Below, one piece after another: positions 1-5,380 of a DNA stretch of 6,593 bases; within the stretch, counting starts at the first letter, position 1; each line of letters opens with the position of its first letter. The notes under the pieces are model-generated. The model saw nothing but the letters and a program-made list of their open reading frames with translations, was not told the origin of the DNA and made no database searches. Where the stretch lies: NCBI GenBank assembly GCA_020061685.1, contig JAGUXU010000156.1:1-6593 (forward strand). The letters are read 5' to 3'. A program made the position numbers and the translations under genes. This DNA comes from Candidatus Omnitrophota bacterium (GTDB lineage: Bacteria; Omnitrophota; Gorgyraeia; Pluralincolimonadales; Pluralincolimonadaceae).

Positions 1-695
1 ACAAATATCCCGGCGACGTTCTTGTTCATGTATCTGGCCATGTTCGCGGACTTAAGCACTATGATGCCGGCGATTATGCAGGTATCAAATCCTTTGACTT
101 GTTCTACAAATTTGGCGAAGGTCTTGACGTCATAGACGCCCTGCGTCTGGAAGAATTCCGCTCCCGCTCTTATCTTCTTCTCAAACTTTATGAGTTCAGG
201 CTCGAGGGGATCGGCGCCGGGATTGACGACCGCCCCCACGCAGAATTTAGGCGCCCCCTTCAGTTCTTTTCCCGCCAAGTCCTTTCCGGATTCCAGTTTT
301 CTTAAAGTTTCTATCAGCTGCACCGAATCGAGATCATACACCGCCTTCGCCTCGGGATGGTCACCGCGGGAAGGATGGTCTCCCGTAAGCACAAGTATAT
401 TTTCTATGCCCAGCACCGCAGCAGAAAGCGCGTCCGATTGAAGCGCCAGCCTATTCCTGTCGCGGCATGTCAACTGATATATCGGCTCTATCCCCTCTTT
501 CTTCAAGAGATACGATACGGCGAGCGAACCGAGCCTCATCGCAGCACTCTGCAAGTCAGTCACGTTCAGCGCGTCTACCTTGCCTTTGACAAGCACCGCG
601 TCCTCGATCAATTCCTTTACGTCGATGCCCTTGGGCGGACCTATCTCGCTGGTCACTATGAATTTGTCGGATCTTATCTTGTCTTTAAAGGTCAT
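1..695 (-). CDS. metF: 5,10-methylenetetrahydrofolate reductase MetF (partial, C-terminus beyond left edge)
   Basis: This enzyme reduces methylene-THF to methyl-THF, the last folate step of the Wood-Ljungdahl methyl branch, using FAD in a TIM barrel. The window shows 231 codons and no stop. MetF proteins are usually near 290 residues, so about 60 are missing. Visible family signatures are TSEIGPPKG near residues 15-23 (Glu17 matches the catalytic Glu of E. coli MetF), LTCRDRN, LTGDHP with the conserved Asp, GAEFFQTQ, and MNKNVAGI at the edge. The ATG at 695 follows the metV stop by 4 nt and has an AGGA ribosome site 9 nt upstream, so the start is well supported. Placement directly after metV says it works as the MetVF heterodimer of acetogens rather than as a lone NADH-dependent MetF. 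The identity is read from the translation and is secure. The electron donor is not shown. Confidence 0.95.
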   Translation of the reverse strand, partial: MTFKDKIRSDKFIVTSEIGPPKGIDVKELIEDAVLVKGKVDALNVTDLQSAAMRLGSLAVSYLLKKEGIEPIYQLTCRDRNRLALQSDALSAAVLGIENILVLTGDHPSRGDHPEAKAVYDLDSVQLIETLRKLESGKDLAGKELKGAPKFCVGAVVNPGADPLEPELIKFEKKIRAGAEFFQTQGVYDVKTFAKFVEQVKGFDTCIIAGIIVLKSANMARYMNKNVAGIF

Positions 696-699
696 TTTA

Positions 700-1365
700 T
701 CAAATCCTGCTTTTAGTTACGTTGCTTAAGACGATCTTCTTCGGCTTGACGGCCTTTGAATGGTCTTTGGGCGGCTGTATCTGTTTCATCTTGTCCAGCT
801 CACCGATCTCCTTAAGGCGTTTATAGATCAATATCCAGCCGCAATCGATATCCGGGTTTATCTCGCATTTGCCGTCTTTCGCGCCGCCGCATGGGCCGTT
901 CTGCAGCCCTTTGGGGCAAAGAGAATTCGGGCAGTAACTGCCTGTCAGGGACAGGGTGCAGTCTCCGCACAAAGAACAGGCTTCGCTGAAACGGCCCGCC
1001 CTTTCCACGACACCCAGAAAGAGAGTATCGCTGGCGGGATAGACTTTTTTAAGCGTTCCCTGGAATATGGTGTAAGTCCCGTCGCCGCATGACATCGACA
1101 ATATGGCGTCCGCCTTGGAGATGAGGTCCTTCTTGTCGCGCGCTCTCCTCTTTACCTCCAGCAGATGGCACGGCGGGTCCCATACCTCGGTCCCGAGGAC
1201 CTCCTTGCCATGCTGCTCAAGGATCTCTTTCATCTTCTTGACCTCGTCTTCGCCGCCGGTCTTGCAGACGGTGGCGCACTGGGCGCATCCTACGATAAAA
1301 ATTTTCTTGCATCCTTCAAGATATTTTAATATCTGTTCTATGGGTTTTTGTTTCGTAATTATCAT
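700..1365 (-). CDS. metV: MetV, zinc/cysteine-rich partner subunit of methylene-THF reductase
   Basis: MetV binds MetF in the MetVF core of acetogen methylene-THF reductase and is thought to help pass electrons to the MetF flavin. The 221-residue protein matches the MTHFR C-terminal-domain-like family (Pfam MTHFR_C). An N-terminal cluster reads GCAQCATVC (Cys27, 30, 34). The C-terminal half has a dense set at Cys130, 133, 136, 145, 150, 159, 167 and 175, including the family signature KGLQNGPCGG (152-161) and then DCGWILIYKRL (174-184). I chose the ATG at 1365: it overlaps the folD stop as ATGA and has GAGG 8 nt upstream. The reading frame stays open to an ATG at 1404, but that would add 13 residues and overlap folD by 43 nt. 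No rnfC2-like gene stands beside it, unlike Acetobacterium woodii, so its redox partner must be encoded elsewhere. Confidence 0.92.
   Translation of the reverse strand: MIITKQKPIEQILKYLEGCKKIFIVGCAQCATVCKTGGEDEVKKMKEILEQHGKEVLGTEVWDPPCHLLEVKRRARDKKDLISKADAILSMSCGDGTYTIFQGTLKKVYPASDTLFLGVVERAGRFSEACSLCGDCTLSLTGSYCPNSLCPKGLQNGPCGGAKDGKCEINPDIDCGWILIYKRLKEIGELDKMKQIQPPKDHSKAVKPKKIVLSNVTKSRI
705..708 (-). promoter_or_regulatory. Shine-Dalgarno site of metF
   Basis: AGGA on the minus strand sits 9 nt before the ATG at 695 and lies inside the last codons of metV. It fixes the metF start and fits coupled translation across the 4-nt gap. Confidence 0.6.
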
Positions 1366-2183
1366 CTTCTTGGCCTCATCTGTTCCTTGAATAGCTCCAC
1401 GCAACTGCGCATAGACATCACGACCGTAAGCGGCCCTACGCCGCCCGGCACAGGCGTTATGAAACCCGCCCTGCGCCTGGCCAACTCAAATTCCACGTCG
1501 CCGACTATCCTGTCGCCGACCTTATTTATCCCGACATCGACCACGACCGCGCCCCGCTTGATCCAGCCGCCCTTCACTACGTTCGGCTTACCGACGGCTA
1601 CAACGAGTATCTCGGCGCGTCCGATATGAGCCCTTAAATTCCCTCTCTTTGCCGTGCCTATATGGCAGATTGTCACTGTCGCGAGCTTATCCAATAGCGA
1701 CATGGCTATCGGTTTTCCGACAAGCTCTCCGTGGCCCACGACGACCGCTTCCCTCCCGAAGAGGCTTATGCCTGTCGATGTTATAAGTTCCATCGCTGCC
1801 GAGGCCGTCGGATTGATCTTCTCCGCATTCTTCCCGGGATCGATGGAATAAAGTACCCGCTTTAGGTCCAGCGTCTTCGGAAGAGGCATTTCCAGCATGA
1901 TCGCCGTCGTCCGCCTGTCTTTATTCAACCTTCCGATCCGCCTTATCAGCGTCTCCTGCGAGACCGACTTTCCTAACTTCACTACTTTGTAATCTATCCC
2001 TATTTGCCTCGCGGCCCGCTCTTGTGAATTTATATAAACGGCTGCCGCCTTATTGCTGCCTATCTGGATCATAGAGAGCGAAGGCACCCTGCCGTATCTT
2101 TTCCTGATAGCGGCCACCTCGCGCTTTAACTGCGCCTTTATCTTATCGGCCAACGCCTTTCCGTTCAATAATCTTGCCGGCAT
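1362..2183 (-). CDS. folD: Methylene-THF dehydrogenase FolD, diverged and probably lacking cyclohydrolase activity
   Basis: FolD interconverts methenyl-THF and methylene-THF with NAD(P), and in most bacteria also hydrolyses methenyl-THF. The protein is 273 residues against 288 in E. coli. Visible: folate-site Tyr50 in AVYINSQERA, MPLP at 99-102, the Rossmann loop GHGELVGKP (150-158), VVAVGKP (194-200), VVVDVGIN (213-220) and the C-terminal signature TPVPGGVGPLTV (243-254). A gap-free alignment to E. coli from residue 42 to 123 puts Gln54 where the catalytic Lys54 should be, Glu98 for Gln98, and Glu121 for Asp121. The segment that normally follows (DGFHP...NxGxL) is about 15 residues short. 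In the human enzyme the matching Lys56, Gln100 and Asp125 are needed for cyclohydrolase or folate chemistry. I infer a mainly dehydrogenase-only enzyme. The ATG directly follows the fchA stop (TAGATG), so translation is probably coupled. Confidence 0.93.
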   Translation of the reverse strand: MPARLLNGKALADKIKAQLKREVAAIRKRYGRVPSLSMIQIGSNKAAAVYINSQERAARQIGIDYKVVKLGKSVSQETLIRRIGRLNKDRRTTAIMLEMPLPKTLDLKRVLYSIDPGKNAEKINPTASAAMELITSTGISLFGREAVVVGHGELVGKPIAMSLLDKLATVTICHIGTAKRGNLRAHIGRAEILVVAVGKPNVVKGGWIKRGAVVVDVGINKVGDRIVGDVEFELARRRAGFITPVPGGVGPLTVVMSMRSCVELFKEQMRPRR

Positions 2184-2666
2184 CTAACGGCCCATCCATT
2201 TTTTATTTAATCTGACCAGGTTATCCGCAGCCTTCGCCGAAGCGTCCAGTAAAAGTCCGGCTGCATAGAGGTCGCCTGCCAGATTCTTGTTTCCTATTCT
2301 CTTAAGCCTCGCGCACAGTTTAAGTGCTTCCCTCGAAAATCTCGCGATATCGGCGACGCATCTTGTCGCCTTCCTCAATGATGCCTTGCTCTTTGTCTTT
2401 GAATATTCTTTATAGGCCTTGGCGTCGGCTTCTATGCCGCGGGCGATCTTATTCCTTATTTCTGCGATCTTCTTTGCTATCGCTATCGTTTCTCTTTCAT
2501 ATTTGCCGTATTTCTTCTTGCCTATCGTATAATTTGCGACTTTAACGGCGAGCGCCGCGCCGGTCGCGCCGGCCAAGGCCGCGGCCGCTCCGCCTCCCGG
2601 AGAAGGCCTTCTGGCTGCGAGCGCGTTTATAAAAAGGTCTATTCTATTAGTGACACAGATCTTCAT
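2184..2666 (-). CDS. fchA: Compact methenyl-THF cyclohydrolase FchA (cyclodeaminase/cyclohydrolase family)
   Basis: FchA hydrolyses methenyl-THF to 10-formyl-THF, or the reverse, and belongs to the family of the FTCD cyclodeaminase domain. The signature SPGGGAAAALAGATGAAL (22-39) followed by VANYTIGKKKY (43-53) is diagnostic. DAKAY (81-85) and GNKNLAGDLYAAGLLLDA (125-142) match the later conserved helices. At 160 residues it is about 40 shorter than the usual 200-210. The acidic/lysine-rich insertion after DAxAY is missing and the C-terminal helix is cut. The start has AAGGAG 11 nt upstream. It sits between fhs and folD and abuts folD with no spacer, so its role as the middle enzyme of the methyl branch is well supported. 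A formiminoglycine/formimino-THF cyclodeaminase role is the alternative, but no other histidine or purine degradation gene is present. Confidence 0.88.
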   Translation of the reverse strand: MKICVTNRIDLFINALAARRPSPGGGAAAALAGATGAALAVKVANYTIGKKKYGKYERETIAIAKKIAEIRNKIARGIEADAKAYKEYSKTKSKASLRKATRCVADIARFSREALKLCARLKRIGNKNLAGDLYAAGLLLDASAKAADNLVRLNKKWMGR

Positions 2667-2667
2667 C

Positions 2668-2738
2668 CCGAATGCAGCTCCTTCTTAGGTTGTTCTTCGG
2701 GATGCCGAAGATTCGCTTCTGCGGGCTACTTCATTCGG
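2668..2738 (-). repeat. Nested inverted repeats in the fhs-fchA intergenic region
   Basis: The 74-nt gap between fhs and fchA contains two nested inverted repeats. The outer arms are CCGAATG at 2668-2674 and CATTCGG at 2732-2738. The inner hairpin is CTTCGG-GATG-CCGAAG at 2695-2710 (6 perfect pairs, 4-nt loop). One outer arm lies in the spacer between the fchA ribosome site and its ATG. No T-run follows, so this is not a standard intrinsic terminator. A role in mRNA processing or in setting fchA translation is possible but inferred. Confidence 0.45.
2678..2683 (-). promoter_or_regulatory. Shine-Dalgarno site of fchA
   Basis: AAGGAG is the strongest ribosome-binding sequence in the operon, 11 nt before the fchA ATG. 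Its spacing is slightly long, and it lies between the arms of the inverted repeat in the same intergenic region. Confidence 0.65.
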
Positions 2739-2740
2739 CA

Positions 2741-4420
2741 TCAGAACAACCCCGTTATGTTCCCGTCGTCGTCTATATCTATGCGTTCGGCTATCGGCGT
2801 CCTGGGCATCCCGGGCATGAGATTCAGTTCCCCGGTCAAGGCGACCAAAAATCCGGCACCGACAGAGACCTTTATCTCGCGCACCTTAAGCCGCCAACCC
2901 TCCGGCGCGCCCTTCACCTTCGGGTCATCCGTAAATGAGAGGTGCGTCCTGGCCATGTTGACGGGCAATTTATCGAACTCATTCTCCGTCAGGAACATTA
3001 TATCGTCCTCCGACGTCCCAACATAGACGACACCTTCCGCTCCGTACATCTCCTTGGCTATCTTGTCTATCTTCTCCTTTATCGGAAGCTCCGGAGCGTA
3101 AAGAGGCTTGAACTTCGAAGGATGTTCCTGCAGACTGGCGAATACCGCCTCGGCGAGCTTCATCCCGCCCTCGCCGCCCGAAGCTACCACGTCCGCAATT
3201 TCGGCCAATACCCCTTCGCTCCTGCAAAATTCCTTTATCCTGTTAAGTTCCTTGTCGCTATCGGACGGGAACCTGTTTATGGCGACGACCGGCCATATCC
3301 CGAATTTCTTGACATTATCGATGTGGCGTCTGAGATTGGCAAGTCCCGCCTCGATCGCCTCTAAATTTTCCTTTTCCAGGTCCTCGTCCCTTGACCCGCC
3401 GTGCGACTTAAGCGCCCGGGCCGTCGCCACGACGACAGCGCAATCGGGTTTTATTCTTCCCTGCCTCGAGACGACGTCGCAGAATTTCTCGAGTCCCAAG
3501 TCCGTCCCGAAGCCTGTCTCTATGACCGCATAATCCGCGAGCTTCAGCGCCAATTGAGTCGCGAGGACGCTGTTCGTGCCGTGGGCGATATTGCCGAACG
3601 GCCCCATATGGATCAATACCGGCTGCCCCTCCAAGGTCTGGACGAGGTTCGGTTTTATCGCGTCTTTAAGGAGCGCGGTCATGGCGCCGACGACTTTTAA
3701 CTCGGCTGCCGAGACGGGCCTTCCCTTTGTCGTAAATCCGACGATTATCCTGCTTAATCTCTCCTTTAGATCTTTATATCCTGTCGTAAGCGCCAGGCAG
3801 GCCATTACCTCCGAGGCGGCCGTGATATCAAAACTCTCCCGCCTCCTTACCGCGCCCTCGCTTAATCCTACCTGTATGTCACGCAGGCTCCTGTCGCATA
3901 GGTCTATCGCCCTGCGCCAGATTATCCTCTTCGGGTCTAATTTAAGCTCGTTTCCCTTCGCGAGGTGATTATCGATTATCGCGCTTAATAGATTGTGCGC
4001 CGCCGTGACCGCATGGATATCGCCGGTAAAATGAAGATTTACATCTTCCATCGGCAGTATCTGGGCGTATCCCCCGCCGCAGCCGCCGCCCTTCATGCCG
4101 AACGCCGGGCCTAAAGACGGTTCCCGCAGGCATAGAAAGACGCGCTTCTTAAGCCGCCCCAGGGCCTGGGTCAGGCCTATAGAGACGCATGTTTTCCCTT
4201 CGCCGTGCCTTGTCGGCGTCATGGCGGAGACGAGGATGAGCTTTCCGTCGGGCCTTTGCTTTAATCTTTGCAAGACGCCAAGGCTCACCTTGGCCTTGTA
4301 ATTCCCGTATAGCTCAAGCTCGTCGCCGTTTATGCCGGCTTTTGTCGCAAGCCCCAATATCTGCTTGGGATGCGTAAGCCTCGCGATCTCTATAGTAGAA
4401 TGCGGTCTTTTGATAAACAT
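2741..4420 (-). CDS. fhs: Formate-tetrahydrofolate ligase (10-formyl-THF synthetase)
   Basis: Fhs joins formate to THF with ATP, the entry step of the methyl branch, in the cytoplasm and usually as a tetramer. The protein has 559 residues, the normal family length. Seen in order: ELELYGNYKAKV (34-45), P-loop TPTRHGEGKT (68-77), REPSLGP (99-105), EDVNLHFTGDIHA (125-137), FDITAASEVMA (197-207), KDAIKPNLVQTLE (252-264), GPFGNIAHG (273-281), and C-terminal GAGF plus MPGMPRTP ending in GLF. The P-loop differs mildly from the common TPTPAGEGKT. The ATG at 4420 is the only possible start in this stretch because an in-frame TAA lies at 4432-4430. There is no ribosome-binding site, and a promoter -10 box lies 11 nt upstream. 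It is the first gene of the methyl-branch operon. Confidence 0.97.
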   Translation of the reverse strand: MFIKRPHSTIEIARLTHPKQILGLATKAGINGDELELYGNYKAKVSLGVLQRLKQRPDGKLILVSAMTPTRHGEGKTCVSIGLTQALGRLKKRVFLCLREPSLGPAFGMKGGGCGGGYAQILPMEDVNLHFTGDIHAVTAAHNLLSAIIDNHLAKGNELKLDPKRIIWRRAIDLCDRSLRDIQVGLSEGAVRRRESFDITAASEVMACLALTTGYKDLKERLSRIIVGFTTKGRPVSAAELKVVGAMTALLKDAIKPNLVQTLEGQPVLIHMGPFGNIAHGTNSVLATQLALKLADYAVIETGFGTDLGLEKFCDVVSRQGRIKPDCAVVVATARALKSHGGSRDEDLEKENLEAIEAGLANLRRHIDNVKKFGIWPVVAINRFPSDSDKELNRIKEFCRSEGVLAEIADVVASGGEGGMKLAEAVFASLQEHPSKFKPLYAPELPIKEKIDKIAKEMYGAEGVVYVGTSEDDIMFLTENEFDKLPVNMARTHLSFTDDPKVKGAPEGWRLKVREIKVSVGAGFLVALTGELNLMPGMPRTPIAERIDIDDDGNITGLF

Positions 4421-4431
4421 ATCAAATTTTT

Positions 4432-4460
4432 ATTATAGGTAATTAAAGGGGTTGCGTCAA
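4432..4460 (-). promoter_or_regulatory. Sigma70-type promoter of the fhs operon, leaderless or near-leaderless start
   Basis: On the minus strand TTGACG (4460-4455), a 17-nt spacer and a perfect TATAAT (4437-4432) form a near-consensus housekeeping promoter. Only 11 nt separate the -10 box from the fhs ATG, so transcription should begin about 2-5 nt before, or at, the start codon. No Shine-Dalgarno sequence can fit. The position is seen directly; the transcription start is inferred from usual -10 to +1 spacing. Confidence 0.8.
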
Positions 4461-4480
4461 GGGATATTACGCGGCTTGTC

Positions 4481-4526
4481 ATTCCCGTGCCTGTCCGCTA
4501 GTGCTTTATGGCGGGAAAGCGGGAAT
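4481..4526. repeat. Imperfect palindrome with ATTCCCG/CGGGAAT arms
   Basis: ATTCCCG at 4481-4487 is the inverse of CGGGAAT at 4520-4526. Inside, CCGC (4495-4498) can pair with GCGG (4511-4514), giving a stem with an asymmetric internal loop, and GCGGGA occurs twice in tandem (4511-4516, 4519-4524). Arms of this type are typical of small dispersed palindromes in many bacterial genomes. It lies upstream of the fhs promoter and downstream of the right-hand genes. With no T-run on either side it is a weak terminator candidate at best. Confidence 0.5.
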
Positions 4527-4552
4527 CCATTATCATTACGAAGAGGGATATC

Positions 4553-4651
4553 TTATAATCTCTTCACCATAGTAACGTCCGTCTCAATATATTTCATCTT
4601 CTTGTATAGCGCTCTGGCTACTTCATTGTTCATCGGCTTAAGCTCTACCAC
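4553..4651 (-). pseudogene. Probable GNAT acetyltransferase C-terminal remnant (32 codons)
   Basis: A short frame opens after an in-frame TAA, has a possible GTG start at 4651 with GGGG 8 nt upstream, and ends at TAA 4555-4553. Its 32 residues contain LKPMNNEVARALYKKMKYIE, which has the shape of the final beta-alpha unit of GNAT N-acetyltransferases (acidic or polar strand, N-N-E, A-R-x-LY-x-K-x-x-Y). The acetyl-CoA-binding core that should precede it is absent: the sequence just upstream is the M23-like gene in another frame, ending 18 nt before the GTG. I read it as the tail of a decayed or deleted GNAT gene. It could instead be a real tiny protein, or chance. Confidence 0.4.
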
Positions 4652-4669
4652 CTTAATTTCCCCTGTTTA

Positions 4670-5368
4670 TCAAAGCGCTCTGATGCGTTCCCACCTCTTT
4701 GGTACGCCGTTTGCGATCTTCCGCCACCGGCCGTTCTCGTAAACTTCATATTCCAGAAAACAGCACGGAATACCCTTTGCCTTACGCATATCCGGCGAGT
4801 CCATCAATTGAAAATGCAAGTGCGGAGCGGTTGAATTCCCTGAGTGGCCTACTTCGGCCAATAACTGTCCTGCGGTTACTCTTTCGCCGGCGCGCACCCG
4901 GATACTGCCGCATCTGATATGCGCCAAGGCCGCAAACGCGTCTTTCCCCTTTAGGACGATGAAGTTACCGGTATATCTAAGGTAGTCAGATATTTTAAAA
5001 TCAACCGCATTTTTAAGAACTACGAAGGTATCGCGGATGAGACTTAGATTCACGCGTTCCGGTATGCCGTCTTTGACCTCGACTACCAAAGCATCGAACG
5101 GCGCGAAAATCGGCTGCGCCCAGCTTGGGCAATCCTCAAGACTAACATGCCCCATCAGATATTCAAGCATGCCTTTTGTATGAAAATGAATGCCGTCTCT
5201 TGTCCCGTCCAAGCGTACGAAATCATATGCGTACATTTGCGCGAAGATATGCGTGCCGTGGCTGGGAATCTTATGCGCGGGGGTAGTCGCCGCCGCCCAT
5301 TCGCCGCGAAGGGGAAAATCAACGACTATAGGAATCATATCAGTCATAGTTAAGTTTTTTGAAGCCAT
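4670..5368 (-). CDS. M23-type peptidase-like protein, no signal peptide
   Basis: The 232-residue protein has the lysostaphin/LytM (M23) C-terminal signature: HIRCGSIRVRAGERVTAGQL (150-169) then GHSGNSTAPHLHFQL (174-188) with the HxH pair His183/His185. The N-terminal metal site is less standard: Asp49 in YAYDFV has its nearest His at 40 and 37 instead of the usual HxxxD spacing. HGT...YAxDF arrangements do occur in a subset of M23 proteins, so it may still bind zinc. M23 enzymes normally cut peptidoglycan cross-bridges outside the cytoplasm, yet no signal peptide or membrane segment is seen from any of the possible starts (Met1, Met8, Met11). I kept Met1, 12 nt after the preceding gene; no clear ribosome site marks it. 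Substrate unknown. Fold assignment is firm, catalytic activity is not. Confidence 0.8.
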   Translation of the reverse strand: MASKNLTMTDMIPIVVDFPLRGEWAAATTPAHKIPSHGTHIFAQMYAYDFVRLDGTRDGIHFHTKGMLEYLMGHVSLEDCPSWAQPIFAPFDALVVEVKDGIPERVNLSLIRDTFVVLKNAVDFKISDYLRYTGNFIVLKGKDAFAALAHIRCGSIRVRAGERVTAGQLLAEVGHSGNSTAPHLHFQLMDSPDMRKAKGIPCCFLEYEVYENGRWRKIANGVPKRWERIRAL

Positions 5369-5380
5369 TTCAAAACTTAC

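Noticed and set aside
357..716. Plus-strand 119-codon frame opposite metF
   Set aside because: The minus strand encodes unmistakable MetF here; the plus frame has no recognisable motif or ribosome site.
1366..1404. Longer metV start (13 extra residues)
   Set aside because: It would overlap folD by 43 nt, while the ATG at 1365 has ATGA overlap and a GAGG ribosome site at good spacing.
2942..3968. Several plus-strand open frames of 130-141 codons opposite fhs
   Set aside because: They are antisense to a conserved, full-length fhs, show no family motifs, and reflect the GC-rich third positions of fhs codons.
4481..4526. Intrinsic terminator for the right-hand operon
   Set aside because: The stem is interrupted and no T-run follows it on the minus strand (or the plus strand), so I list it only as a palindrome.
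4554..4559. TATAAT on the plus strand as a promoter -10 box
   Set aside because: No plausible -35 box at proper spacing and no plus-strand gene downstream; it lies within the gene remnant.
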